Source: Jaltomata sinuosa
Lineage: Eukaryota > Streptophyta > Magnoliopsida > Solanales > Solanaceae
Assembly (NCBI GenBank): GCA_003996215.1
Contig: QJPP01001526.1
Coordinates: 62,001 to 126,000, forward strand
DNA length: 64,000 bases
Direction: 5' to 3'
A model generated the notes under the pieces. It did not search any database. It had not been told where the DNA came from and was given only the letters and a program-made list of their open reading frames with translations. Shown here piece after piece: positions 45,871-58,633 of this stretch; position 1 is the first letter of the stretch; each line of letters opens with the position of its first letter. The translations under genes and the position numbers were made by a program.

Positions 45871-48043
45871 TGTAACAATCGGGTCCGTCATTACGGGTAA
45901 ACTTTTCATGCCAAGTTTTAGAGTTAGAAAACTCCGGGTTTGGGAGTTTGAAATTCTAGGCTAGGCTAGCCTCGACCAGTTTTGCAGTGAGGTATAGTCT
46001 AGGGAAATTCGGGTGAGGATTGAGTTAGATGTCTTGATTTGAGCTAGTTTTTCACGTAGTCAAGATATAAAGGAGTCCGGGGGACTTTTCAGAATCGAAT
46101 TCGAACAAGTAGAACTCCCAGAATCGAGGTTGATGAGAAGAGGTAGTTTTGGAACGTCGAAAAAATAAGTGTGTTATAAAATGGACTAGTTTTGGAGATT
46201 TTATGACTTTCTGTCCCGTGTCAACCGCTATAGCAATTTAATGCAGAAACTTCCCCAAAAACATTCAGTTTTCACAAGTTCATTTGGGAGAAGGGCTAGC
46301 GACCTCCGCTGTAGCGGAAAAATTACCGCTACAGCGGAAGTCAACGTCGGTCAGCCTCCACCATAGTGGACGACTCTTCTACGACAATACCATTATAGCA
46401 GAGCGGACTGCTATAGCGGAGCGTAATGGGATTTAATGCAGAAACTTTCCCAAAAACATTCAGTTTTCACAAGTTTATTTGGGAGAAGGGCTCGGGCGAT
46501 TTCAAGCATTTTTCTTCCCTAAGGTAAGGTTTCTACCCTTCTAACTCCGTAATACTTTTCCTATGCTGTAGGATTGCTAGGAGTGGACTTGGGGAAAGAT
46601 TTGGGATGACTTAGGGAGGGTAGAATCTGGGAAAAAGGGGGATTCTATGTGTAGAAGTTCTTGGGTGTTGCTAAATTTACTGTTTTATAATCATGTGACC
46701 TTAATTTTCTAATTTTATCCATAAAAATGGTAGAACTAGGTGAATTAATGGCGGGAAGCCCAGAAAAAAGAGTGGAATGATCATGGGTGGCCTGGGATTT
46801 AGGATTATAAGTAGTCCGGGTAAAATTTAGGCCATAAAGATTAATTATTGGTTATTGTGTGTTGTTTTAGACCAAGAACTGACAAGAACTTCGGGAAACG
46901 GGAAAGCTCCAGTTGTGTAATGCTTTTAATCATTTTGAGGTAGGTGATGATTTGCTTCCTGTATGCTGTGTGTGTTTAAGTACTCTTATCTAAGTATTTG
47001 TATGAAATTCATTGCTTAGGGAATGATTAGAAGTGTCTAATAGTTCAGTTAGCAGTCTGGTAAATTGAACGTTGTATTGTCCTTGTTAGTTTTACAAGTT
47101 GATTGTTCATTTTTGTGACTGTGGATTGCTTGACTTTGGTTGGCTCGGGTACCACGCCTGGTATGTGATAATACTAACGATTGGCTCGGGTACCACTCCC
47201 GGTACATGTTTACTTTATTATGTTGTTGCATCTTTATTTAATAGTTCCTTGAGTGGAATGGGTTGTGAACTTGAATTGCGGTTGCGTATTTTGGTCCTTG
47301 GGGGGCCGGGTTGTCACATTGCTTTACGAGTTTGTCATGGTGTAAACCAGGTTAGTTGTCTGACACTTAGGTGTTGTCTAGAGGGGATCCAGGGTGGGTC
47401 CGGGATATGTAGCAGATTATGACTGTTTGTGTTGTGGATTATTGATCATAACTGTGAAGTGATTTACATGTGGGACAAGTTGGGTAGAGACTTGTAGTCT
47501 AGGAATACTTGTTGACTTGCCTATGTATTTTCTGTACTCTTACTTGATTTCTGTACTTTTTCATACACTGTTTTACTTGGAACTGGCTGATGATCCTACC
47601 AGTACATGATGGTTGTGTACTGATACTGCACTTGCTTATCTTTTTGTGAGTACATAAAATCTTTCAGCGGTTGACGCACGACCTCACTTGTAGGCCAGAC
47701 ACTTCAAGATATCAAGTGTGAGCTGTTCGATCGAGCTGCCTTGGTTTCTTTCTTATTGGTTGTAGCCCACTTATTTTGGGCTTAGACTATTTCTTTTATT
47801 TTGGGGTTGCATCCCTACACTCTAGTTTGATAGATGTTTTCGGTACGATGACTTTCAGATTCTAGGGAAGGATTTTCCTCAGTTTATTTTATTTATTTAT
47901 AGAGTTGGTTTTATTCAAGATTGAATGCTAGTTTACTTTTTGCACTGGTTTTAAGCTGTTAGGATAGGCTAAGAGTTGGACTCTAATAGTTTGCTTATCC
48001 GAGGATTGGGTGGGTGCCACTCATGATGGTCGGGGTCGTGACA
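45871..48043 (+). repeat. 5' LTR of the chromovirus
   Basis: 2173 bp, TGTAACAATCGG...GGTCGTGACA. Contains a palindrome array (about 46305-46425) and two copies of a minisatellite unit (47138-47205). Confidence 0.95.
46305..46425. repeat. CCGCTATAGCGG-type palindrome array, 5' LTR
   Basis: Repeated variants of CCGCTRTAGCGG (a perfect 12-bp palindrome in its best form), for example CCGCTGTAGCGG, CCGCTACAGCGG and CTGCTATAGCGG, at irregular 20-40 bp spacing. Confidence 0.85.
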
Positions 48044-48047
48044 AAGA

Positions 48048-48059
48048 TGGTATCAGAGC
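48048..48059 (+). promoter_or_regulatory. Primer-binding site, tRNA-iMet type
   Basis: TGGTATCAGAGC four bases after the 5' LTR. Confidence 0.93.
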
Positions 48060-48258
48060 CCTAGGTTCGTTGATCTCATCGTACCAAAATAGGTCTAGTA
48101 GAGTCTTGCAGAACGGTGCGGAGATGTCCGTACTTTTCTTCGAGAGGCTGTGGGACTTTAGGAAACTCTCTTCTTTCTTCCATCGTGCTATAACTTGATT
48201 CCAATTGGTATCTGGTGATACAAATTGGTATCTGACTCTTTCACTCTTCTGTCCACAG

Positions 48259-49595
48259 ATGGTTAACACAAGGAACAACAGGGCTAGACCGGCGGTCCCA
48301 GCAGTGGGCCTGGCTGTCCGTGGTAGAGGCAGGGGAAGGGGCAGAGGACAAGAAAGAGCCACACCCGCCAGGGGTGGGGCTAAAGCTGCTGCAGGAGCGC
48401 GAGAGGCAACCCCTCCCCCACCTCAGGAACAGGTTGTCGAAGATATGGAAGTTGTTGTGGAGGATGATGGGGTGCAGGCTGAGGCAGAGGCAGCACCGGC
48501 TGGAGGTGCAGGCCTTCCCTCTATGACACCAGAAGCATTTCAGAAGGCTTGTAACTTCTTGAGTGGTTTGGTTAGTGCTGGAGCCATACCCACGGGCGTT
48601 GCAAATCAGGCTCTGGGCACTCTGCCAGCAGATCCTACGGCTCCTAGGATGGATGCAGCTTCAGGCACATGTGACTTATTCAGGACAATGCTAGGCGCAG
48701 TGATGACGGGGAATGAACATAAAATGCTGACTAAGTTACTCAAACTGAAACCTCCTACGTTTCAGGGTACTGACAAGGAAAATGCTTATGAGTTCATACT
48801 GGATTATTATGAGAGGCTGCACAAGCTGGGCATTGTGCAACAGTATGGGGTAGAGTTCATCACATTTCAGCTGCAGGGTGATGCCAACCAGTGGTGGAGA
48901 TCTCATGTGGAGTGTCGGTCGTCTGTTTTACCTCCACTGACTTGGGAGCAGTTCCATTCTCTTTTCATAGAGAAGTACGTACCCCGTACTTTGAGGGACC
49001 AGAAAAAAGTTGAGTTCTTGAATTTGGAGCAAGGCATCATGTCAGTCTCTGCTTATGAGGCAAAGTTTCATGCCTTGTCTTATTTTGCTACGCAGTTGCT
49101 GGGTTTCAAAGAGGAGCGGGTTTGGTTGTTTATCAAGGGTTTGAATACTGAGCTTCAGGTATTGTCTGTTCACATAAATTTTCAGGGAAAGGCTTTAATG
49201 ATGTAGTGGATTATGTGAAGAAACTTGAGGGAGTCAGGCAGGCGGGGCAAGCTAAGGTGTTAGCCAAGAAGCCCCGGAATGAGGGAAATTATGGTGGTTC
49301 GTACTCCAGAAGTCAGAATCAGCAAGTATACTCAGCCTGTCCTATTCAGTCAGCTCTGTCAACTGCTACAGGTGGTCATTCGGGAGCTTATCAACAGTTT
49401 TCAGCTCCTACAAGCCAGGGAGCTTCTTATTCATCTGCTAGCAGGCCTACACTTGATTGTGGTTGCTTCCATTGTGATGATCTGGGCCACTTTAAGAGGG
49501 AGTTCCCTCACAGGCATACCGGTAATCAGGTTCAGCAGCAGCCCAAGGCTGTGGTCCCGGCAGGTAGAGGTGGTCATGCTAGAGGTCGTCCATAG
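48259..49595 (+). pseudogene. chromovirus gag
   Basis: The start ATGGTTAACACAAGGAAC lies after a 215-bp leader. 48259-49206 encodes a basic R/G-rich N-terminus, an acidic linker and the gag core (LLKLKPPTFQGTDK, ANQWWRSH, LTWEQFHSLFIEKYVP). A frameshift near 49200 moves coding to 49206-49595. The zinc knuckle there reads C-F-H-C-x4-H-x4-F, so the last cysteine of CX2CX4HX4C is lost. Ends at TAG 49593-49595, likely premature because R/G-rich sequence and protease follow in the same frame. Confidence 0.9.
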
Positions 49596-51716
49596 GGTGG
49601 GCGAGGTAACTTTCAGGAAGGCCGGGGAGACAGAGGGAATAGAGGCGCGGGCAGGGGTGCGACACAGCCGGCCAGAGAGGTTGCCTGGATTGATGATCGA
49701 GCTCACTGCTATGCATTTCCAGGGAGGACCGAGGCTGAGGCATCAGATGCAGTAATCACATGTACCATTCTCATCTGTTATAAAATGGATTTGGTGTTCT
49801 TTGACCCAAGTTCTATATATTCTTATGTGTCTGTGAGTTTTGCATTAGGTCTGGACTTGGTATGTCATATCCTTGATTCCCCTATCCATGTTTCTACCCC
49901 GGTTAGAGAGTCAGTTATGGTGACTCATGTTTATCGTAACTATTTTGTTGTTTTTGTGGGGTTGCATACTTGGGTAGACTTGGTAATCCTAGATAGGGTT
50001 GACTTTGAGGTGATTTTGGTCATGACCTGGTTATCCCCTTATCATGCCGTGTTAAATTGTAACACTAAGACTGTGGCTCTAGAGATTCTGGGTAAGGAGA
50101 GGCTAGAGTGGGAAGGTGTGTACAGGTCTAAGCCGGTCAGGATTATATCATTCGTTCGGGCTAGAAAGCTAGTGGAGAGAGGGTGTTTAGCCTTTTTGGA
50201 TCATCTTTGGAATGATAGTATGGAGTCCCCATCTATTGAGTCAGTTCTAGTTGTTTCAGAGTTTCGAGAGGTGTTTCTAGTGGATTTTCCTGGTATGCCT
50301 CCGGACAAGGATATTGACTTTTGTATTGAATTAGAGTCGGGCACTCATCCTATTTCCATTCCTCCGTATCGTATGGCTCCAGCAGAGTTAAGGGAACTTA
50401 AGACTCAGCTTCAGGAACTCCTAGATAAGGGATTTATCCATCCCAGTACTTTGCCTTGGGGTGCTCCGGTATTGTTTGTAAAGAAGAAGGATGGTAATAT
50501 GCGTATGTGCATAGATTATAGGCAGTTGAATAAGGTTACCATCTGAAATAAGTATCCTCTACCCCGTATTGATGATCTGTTTGACCAGTTATAGGGTGCA
50601 TCGGTGTTTTCAAAAATTGACTTGAGGTCAAGGTATCACCTGTTAAAAATTAGGCTTGAGGACATTCCTAAGACTGCTTTTCGAACTCGCTATGGGCATT
50701 ACGAGTTCTTAGTAATGTCGTTTGATTTGACTAATGCACTGGCAACATTCATGAGGTTAATGAATGGGTTGTTTAAATCTTACTTGGATTCGTTTGTCAT
50801 CATTTTCATTGATGATATTTTGATCTACTCCAAGAGTAGGGAGGAGCATGCTGAACATCTTAGTATAGTGTTGGACATTTTGAGGCGTCAAAAGATTTAT
50901 GCGAAGTTTACCAAGTGTGAGTTCTGGTTGACTTCAGTAGCATTCTTGGGGCATGTAGTGTCAGAAAAATGGGTGATGGTAGATCCCCAGAAGATAGAGG
51001 CAGTCAAGAGTTGGGCTCGGCCTAGCTCTGTGACTGAGGTGAGGAGTTTTATTGGGCTTGCAGGCTATTACCGGAGGTTTGTTAAGGATTTTGCCTCCAT
51101 TGCTACTCACTTGACAAGGCTAACACAAAAAGATGTACCATTTGTGTGGTCCAACAAGTGCGAGGAGAGCTTCCAAAAGCTCAAGACACTTCTGACCACG
51201 ACTCCTATTTTGTCCTTGCCGGTTGAAGGTAAAGACTTTATTATTTACTGTGATGCTTCACATTCTGGTTTGGGTACTGTGTTGATACAGGATATGAATG
51301 TGATAGCCTATGCTTCTAGGAAGTTGAAGGTGCATGAGAGAAACTATCCTACTCATGATTTAGAGTTGGCAGCGGTGGTTTTTGCACTCAAGATTTGGAG
51401 ACACTATCTCTATGGTGTCAAGTGTGAAGTGTTCACTGATCATTGTAGTCTACAATATGTTTTCACTCAGAAGGATTTGAACCAGAGGTAGAGAAGGTGG
51501 ATGGAATTGTTGAAGGATTACGATATGACTATTCAGTACCATCCGAGTAAGGCTAATGTGGTGGTAGACGCATTGAGCCGAAAGACAACTAGCATGAGCA
51601 GTTTGGCTTATTTGGGAGTGTCCAAACGACCACCAGCAAGGGAAATTCAGGCATTAGAGTCTAAGTTCATGCACCTGGGGTATTTCAGAGCAAGGTGGGA
51701 TCTTGGCCAGTGTTGA
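49596..51716 (+). pseudogene. chromovirus protease, reverse transcriptase, RNase H
   Basis: Protease keeps its aspartate (FDPSSIYSYVS, about 49798-49830). The 49785-50546 frame runs into RT (LPWGAPVLFVKKKDG, MCIDYRQLNKVTI) and ends at TGA 50544. A second stop, TAG, is at 50592. 50604-51491 continues with FSKIDLRSRYH, the catalytic FIDDILIYS and RNase H (IIYCDASHSGLG, FTDHCSL). TAG at 51489 and a frameshift near 51700 follow. RNase H ends with HPSKANVVVDALSRK. Confidence 0.92.
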
Positions 51717-53200
51717 GGTCAAATCCACATTCATAGAGGAGATAAAGGCCAAACAGTTTCAGGATTCGCAGTTGAGCAAGCTTTGGGGCAAGGCAATATC
51801 CGGAGAGTCCGGGGATGCCACGTTGGACTCTGACAGTGTGTTAAACTTTATAGGAATGATATGTGTTCCTCGAGTCGATGACATGATTCAGAAAGTATTG
51901 ACAAAGGCTCATGGTTCGCGATATTTAATTCATCCGGGTGTAACCAAGATGTACAGGAATTTGAGGCATCTTTATTTGTGGCCTGGTATGAAAGGGGACA
52001 TAGCTGATTTTATGTCCAAGTGTCATAATTGCTAGCAGGTAAAGTATGAGCACCAGAGACCTGCAGGACTACTTCAGAGGATGCCCATTCCAGAGTGGAA
52101 GTGGGAGAGAATAGCCATGAATTTCGTGGTGGGTCTCCCCAAGACCTTGGGGAAGTATGATTCTATTTGGGTCATTGTTGACAGACTGACCAAGTCAGCT
52201 CACTTCATTTCGGTCAGGGTGGATTACAATTCGCAGTAATTGGCTAAGGTCTATGTGAAGGAGATTGTGAGATTGCATGGAGTGCCATTGCCCATCATTT
52301 TAGACAGGGGTACGCAATTTACTTCCAAGTTTTTGGGTAAGTTGCACGAAGAGTTGGGCACTCAACTCACCTTTAGTACAACCTTCCTTCCTCAGAGTGA
52401 TGGCCAGTCGGAGAGGATGATTCAGGTATTGGAGGACATGCTGAGAGCATGTGTGATTGACTTCGGGGGTCATTGGGACTAGTTTCTACAATTGTGTGAG
52501 TTCTTATACAATAATAGCTACCACTCCAGTATTGAGATGGCACCATTCGAGGCTCTGTATGGAAAGAGTTGTAGGTCACCGATTGGGTGGTTTGAGGAAG
52601 GTGATGTTAAACTTTTGGGCGTAGACTTGGTAAGGGAAGTGCAAGAAAAGGTAAGAGATATTTAGGCCAAGTTACTAGCTGCCCAAAGTAGGCAGAAGGA
52701 ATATGCGGATCGCAAGGTTCGGGACATGGAATTTCAGGTTGGTGAACAAGTGTTGCTGAAAGTGTCACCAATGAAGGGAGTCATGCATTTCGATAAGAGG
52801 GGCAAGCTCAACCCCTGGTTCATCAGCCCGTTTAAGGTTCTTAAAATTGTGGCCAGTGGCTTACAAGTTAGCACTGCTGCCTAGTTTGTCGAGTGTCCAT
52901 CCGGTATTCCATGTATCCATGCTTAAGCGATACCATGGTGATGGGGACTACATCATCAAGTGGGATGAGGTGTTACTTGATAATGATCTTCGCTATGAAG
53001 AGGAGCCGGTTCTGATTCTTGATCGGGATATCTGAAAATTAAGGACAAAGGTGATCAGTATGGTAAACGTTCATTGGAAGCATCGTTCGGTTGAGGAAGC
53101 CACTTGGGAAACCAAGAGGGACATGCGGGACAAGTACCCGTACTTGTTTGAGGATACAAGTACTACTCCTTCCTTCTTTATCTTTCTGTATTTTTGGGTT
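51703..53200 (+). pseudogene. chromovirus integrase with chromodomain
   Basis: The H2C2 zinc finger is visible (HPGVTKMYRNLRHLYLWPGM then CHNC). The catalytic core follows with VDRLTKSAHF, DRGTQFTSKF and SDGQSERM. Stops: TAG 52033, TAA 52237, TAG 52480, TAG 52663, then a frameshift near 52850 into VHPVFHVSMLKRYHGDGD, and TGA 53033. The C-terminal chromodomain-like segment NVHWKHRSVEEATWETKRDM defines the element as a chromovirus; such domains steer insertion towards marked chromatin. Confidence 0.92.
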
Positions 53201-53604
53201 TGATTGTTCAGGATTGAACGATGGATAAATTGGTATCTGTTGTAATGACTGGGTCCGTCGTTACGTGTAAACTTTTTGTGCCAAGTTTTAGAGTTAGAAA
53301 ACTCCAGGTATGGGAGTTTGAAATTCTGGGCTAGACTAGCCTCGGCCGGTTTTGGAGCCAGGTATAGTCTAGGGAAATCCGGGTGAGGATTGGGTTAGAT
53401 GTCTTGATTTGAGCTAGTTTTTAATGTAGCTAAGATATAAAGGAGTCTGAGAGACTTTTTGGAATCGAATTCGGGTAAGTAGAACTCCCAGAATTGAGGT
53501 TGACGTGAAAAGATTATTTTGGAACGTTGGGAAAATAAGTGTTGTAAAATGGACTAGTTTTGGAGATTTTATGACTTTCTGTCCCATGTCAACCGCTATA
53601 TTTT

Positions 53605-53775
53605 GCCATAGCGACCTCCACTGTAGCGGAGAAATCACCGCTACAATGGAGAAATTACCGCTACAGTGGAGAAATTACTGTTACAGCAGAAGTCAACGTC
53701 GGTTAGCCTCCGCCATAGCGGACGACTCTACTACGGCGGTACCGCTATAGTCGAATGGACCGCTATAGCGGAGCG
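53605..53775. repeat. CCGCTATAGCGG-type palindrome array, 3' LTR
   Basis: More units than in the 5' LTR, including tandem GAGAAATTACCGCTACAGTG-type repeats, ending CCGCTATAGCGGAGCG. Confidence 0.88.
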
Positions 53776-54510
53776 TGATAGGATTTAATGCAGAAATTTC
53801 CCCAAAAACATTCAGTTTTCACAAGTTCATTTGGGAGAAGGGCTAGGGCGATTTCAGGCATTTTTCCTCCATTCTTCATCGTTTTTCTTCCCTAAGGTAA
53901 GGTTTCTATCCCCCGAACTTTGTAATACTTTTCCTATGCGCGAGGATTGCTAGGAGTGGACTTGGGGAAAGGTTTGGGATGACTTAGGGAGGGTAGAATC
54001 CAGGGGAAAATGAGGATTCTATGTGTAGAAGTTCTTGGGTATTGCTAAATTTACTGTTTTATGATTATGTGACCTTAATTTCCTAATTTTATCCGTAAAA
54101 ATGGTAGAACTAGGTGAATTAATAGCGGGAATCCCGGGAAAAAGGGTGGAATGATCATGGTGGCCTGGGGTTTAGGATTATACGTAGTCCAGGTGAAATT
54201 TAGGCCATAAAGATTAATTATTGGTTATTATGTGTTGTTTTAGACCAAGAACCGGCAATAACTTCAAGAAACGGGAAAACTTCGGTTGTGTAGAGCTTTG
54301 GATCATTTTGAGGTAGGTGATGGTTTGCTTCCTGTATGCTCTGTGTGTTTAAGTACTCTTATCAAAGTATTTGTATGAAATGCATTGCTTAGGGAATGAT
54401 TAGAAGTGTCTAATAGTCCAGTTAGCAGTGTGGTAAATTGAATGTTGTATTGTGCTTATTGGTTTTACAAGTTGATTATTCATTTTTGTGACTGTGGATT
54501 GTTTGACTTT

Positions 54511-54661
54511 GGTTGGATTGGGTACCACGATTGGTATGGGATAATACTAACGGTTGGCTCGGGTACCACGCCTGGTACAAAATATACTAACAGTTGGCTC
54601 GGGTACCATGCCCGGTACAAGATAATACTAACAGTTGGCTCGGGTACCGTGCCTGGTATGG
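54511..54661 (+). repeat. GGCTCGGGTACC minisatellite, four units
   Basis: Units of about 38-46 bp, each with TTGGCTCGGGTACC(A/G)(C/T)GCC and ending ATACTAAC. The homologous arrays have two units (47138-47205), four (57367-57503) and three (61261-61355). Confidence 0.9.
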
Positions 54662-55502
54662 GTTTACTTTATTGTGTTGTTACATCTTTATTTAATGGTT
54701 CCTTGAGTGGACCGGGTTGTGAACTTGAATTGCGGTTGCGTATTTTGGTCCTTGAGGGGCCGAGTTGTCACATTGCTTTACGAGTTGGTCTTGGTGTAGA
54801 TCGGGTTGGTTGTGTGATACTTAGGTGTTGTCTAGAGGGGATCGAGGGTGGGTCCGGGATATGTAGCAGAATATGACTGTTTGTGTTGTGGATTATTGAT
54901 CATAACTGTGAAGTGATTTACATGTGGGACAAGTTAGGTAGAGACTTGTAGTCTAGGAATACTTGTTGACTTGCCTATGTGTTTTCTGTACTCTTACTTG
55001 ATTTCTGTACTTTTTCATACACTGTTTTACTTGGAACTGGCTGATGATCCTACCAGTACATGGTGGTTGTGTAGTGATACTGCACTTTCTTATCTTTTTG
55101 TGAGTACAGAAAATCTTCCGGCGGTTGACGCACGACCTCACTTGTAGGCCAGACACTTCGAGATATCAAGGGTGAGCTGTTCGATTGAGCTGCCTTGGTT
55201 TCTTTCTTATTGGTTATAGCCCACTTGTTTCGAGCTTAGACTATTTTTTTTGTTTTGGGGTTGCATCCCCGCACTCTAGTTTGATAGATGTTTTCGGTAT
55301 GATGACTTTCAAATTCTAGGGAGGGATTTTACGCAGTTTATTTTATATATTTATAGAGTTGGTTTTATTCAAGATTGAATGCTAGTTTACTTTTTGCACT
55401 GGTTTTAAACAGTTAGGCTAGTCTAAGAGTTAGCCTCTAATGATTTGCTCATCCGGGGGTTGGGTGTGTGCCACTCACGATGATCGGGGTCGTGATATTT
55501 TA

Positions 55503-56142
55503 TAATACTAATGACATATAATGTAAGGCATATTTATGCCTCTGGCAATGAATGACAAAATCTGTCTCTTGCCTTTTAAGTGTTAGAATTGGAATTGAGA
55601 TAAGAATAAAATGTAGGGTATCTACCATTACTAGATACAAAACCTCGTGTTATGCGCGAGTTCAATGTTAATATTCGAAAATTATAAGATTTGTCTAGTT
55701 TAGATATACATATATTATTATTTTATTTAGATTAATATTTTTTTTAGATATGCATACACTATTTTATTAGATCAACGAAATTCATATAAGAATATTTAAG
55801 TTGTTAATTCTTGTGATTTATAATACTTTTAATATAAATTTTTTATTGTGATTTATAATACTTTCATGTAATTTTTAAATAAAAAATAAATTATTAATTA
55901 TTGTGATTTATAATACTTTTTACATAAGATAAATAAATTAAAACGAAAAAAAGTATAAATTTTTTCGAAGTGAGGCCCTCTGAAGCAGACATGTCGTCCA
56001 TGTCCTACCTGCTTCAGCAGCCTAACCATGGCTTCTTAAATAGGATAATAATAAGCTATAAATTTAATTTCTTTTAAATTCCTTTGGAATTCAGTTTTGG
56101 ATCTGGAATATTTTGAGCCATAATTAGATAAAGCTTTATGTT
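55503..56142. other. AT-rich spacer with short repeats
   Basis: ATTGTGATTTATAATACTTT-like units recur three times (about 55816, 55845, 55899). No coding. Confidence 0.6.
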
Positions 56143-58628
56143 TATTACGACTCAGTTATCGGGCGGTGCGGGCACTTACTCTAATCCACCTAGATAGGAG
56201 AACCCTTACCACCCGAACCAACAGGCAATGCGTAAAAGAAAATAACCATTAAGTAAGTCCCTTTTATACATGAGAAATCCTTTTTACAAATATTTGAAAA
56301 ATCTTTATACAACAATTTTCGAAAAATAACAACCTTTAGAACTTGGGCAAATTTACTAACAATATAACACAACCTCCCCAGAACCTAGTCTAAGGCGGTA
56401 CAAGAGCTTCTACAAGATGAGCTTATAACATAGGATGGACACAAGTCCCATCATAGAAGGAAGGAGGAGCTGCTGGAAGATCACCACAATCCTGAACCTG
56501 TGAAACATCACCGACCCTGCAACCAGACTATACCCAAAAAGGTATAGCAAGAGTAGAATCAGTATAAACACGTGTACTGGTAGGCATCATCGGCTGACCC
56601 GAATTCACTCCTACCATCATATAAAAATCAAGATAAAACGCACAAGGTAAATGCTTCACCCCTTTCAACATCACTTTTATCAATCTCCCCTTTCGGAACC
56701 AACCTTCCTAACCTTTCGCTACCAACTCCACCACCCTAGACTTGACCCTGACATCTAGGACTTCTCAAGTCTCACTTTAACCTTTACCCCAGTCAGCTAC
56801 CTTGACTAAATATCCAGGCTTAATCCGGCTAACTGCCCCACCAAATCACTTATGCCCGTAGTATTACCTACCATTGTCCGGACCTTTCCGGAACCTCTAG
56901 GATAACTTTCCAACCTGTTTATATTAGCCAGTAACTACACCTCAGACTCTCAGTCTTCCTCCCAATATACCAATCATATAGAATTCTACTAACGACCATT
57001 GACACCTTTAATGAAACCATAGTGTTACATCTAATTCCCTTTTTACATCACATAACCCGGACCCTCCAAGGATCCTCCACCCACGCCTAAGTATTCAACA
57101 GACTACCCCGGTCTACACCAAGACCCACCCTTAGCTTATTAACCTCAACAATTCCTGACCGCCATTAGTACATTTAATGACAATAATTTATGAACTTATA
57201 ACCTCATTTACATAGTCTGGACCCACTCGGATCCCTCTAACACATCTAGGTGTTAACATGGCAAATCCGGTCTACACCAAGACCAAATGTAATATCACAA
57301 TTTATAAACAAAGCTCGGTCCACTAATGAAACCAAATCAATTACACAATGTAATGCAATAAGTAAACCCATACTAGGCATGGTACCCGATCCAACCGTTA
57401 GTATTATCCCGTACCAGGCGTGGTACCTGAGCCAACCGTTAGTATATTCCGTACCAAGCATGGTACCCTAGTGAATTGTTAGTATATTTCGTACCAGGCA
57501 TGGTACCCGAGCCAACCGATTATCAAACAATCCACAGTCACAAAAATGAACAATCAAATTGTAAACCAACAGGCACAATACAATGTTCAATTTACCAGAC
57601 TGCTAAACGGGATTATTAGACATTTCTAATCATTTCCTAAGCAATGCATCTCATACAAATACTTAGATTGGAGTACTTAAACACACAAAGCATATAGGAA
57701 ATAAACTATCACCCACCCCATTCCGGGTACACAATAAACCATCAAATCTCATCCAAAGGCTAACTCCGGTTCACTCCTTTTAAACATACAATTAATTACA
57801 TTTATTCCTGACCCTCTTCCTAGGACCAAATGCAACCTGGAAAAACTTTTCCCAGCCTTAGAACACAACCAACGAATATCCTAATTATCCCAATTAGTTC
57901 CGGAACGTCCGTTTCTTACACATTGTTAATTACTAACCTCCTTCTGGTTCCCCGAATCTCCCAATATTCTAGTTCCCATATTTTTATTAGCAAAACCACA
58001 CAATTTAAGCAATGCCTAGAATATCACAATATCCTATCTCCATTCTACCATTTCCAAACTAATTCAACAATCAACAACTTCCTCCAGACTCCGTGCCCGA
58101 AGGCCTAACCATAGATTTCTCCCTTTCATTTTATACAATAATAAGAAAATGAAAGCGGTCAATCTACTCTTGGAAGAAACCTAGCCTACTTGGATGTCGA
58201 GCAGCTGTTCCATGCCCTTTCTGGCTCTGCGAAGGCATTCCCTGACGATCCTGCAGGCCCGAATCCGTGGTTTCATGCCTCTTTAGCTGGAATTCCTCCT
58301 CCTCATGGTCCCCAAGCCTTGGAGCAGCATAGGAGGATTTTTGGAGGAACCCTCGTATGTTTCTCAACTGAGGAGGAGAAATCTTTTAATAAAACTCATG
58401 CTGAGGCTGCTTCCTCCCGTCATTCTTCTATAGCGGATGGCCTTCCGTCAAAGAGATTCCGCTATAGCGGATAAAATACCGCTAAAGTGGAGTGACATTA
58501 TCCCGGATGATTTCTAAATATCTGAAATTTTCCGTCACATCATCCCACTTAATACTAAAATATTTTGATTCGTTTTAAAATTTCATGACGCCGTGGTTCC
58601 TGAAATAATGACGGATCCGATCGTTACA
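56143..58628 (-). repeat. Solo LTR of a related chromovirus subfamily
   Basis: 2486 bp, minus strand TGTAACGATCGG...GAGTCGTAATA, with perfect ATGTT duplications at 56138-56142 and 58629-58633. No internal sequence remains, which indicates unequal recombination between two LTRs. It carries the same minisatellite (57367-57503) and a smaller palindrome array (about 58425-58495). Confidence 0.92.
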
Positions 58629-58633
58629 ATGTT

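Larger units (their letters stand above)
45871..55497 (+). mobile_element. Full-length Ty3/gypsy chromovirus (Tekay/Del-like), defective
   Basis: 9627 bp between perfect TTTTA duplications (45866-45870 and 55498-55502). It has two LTRs of about 2.2 kb, a tRNA-iMet primer site, gag, protease, RT, RNase H, integrase and a C-terminal chromodomain. The long LTRs and chromodomain suggest the Tekay/Del clade; this is from memory. At least nine nonsense codons and several frameshifts make it inactive. The LTRs differ at about one base in ten over their first 250 bp by eye, so the insertion is old. No clear polypurine tract precedes the 3' LTR. Confidence 0.95.
53241..55497 (+). repeat. 3' LTR of the chromovirus
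   Basis: 2257 bp, TGTAATGACTGG...GTCGTGATA (last bases worn from GACA). It has a larger palindrome array (about 53605-53775) and four minisatellite units (54511-54661) against two in the 5' LTR. Confidence 0.95.

Noticed and set aside
48021..48362. Minus-strand frame of 113 codons at the chromovirus leader
   Set aside because: It is antisense to the gag start and primer-site region.
58164..58474. Open frames on both strands in the solo LTR
   Set aside because: They lie wholly within LTR sequence, differ in frame from the homologous LTRs, and have no known domain.
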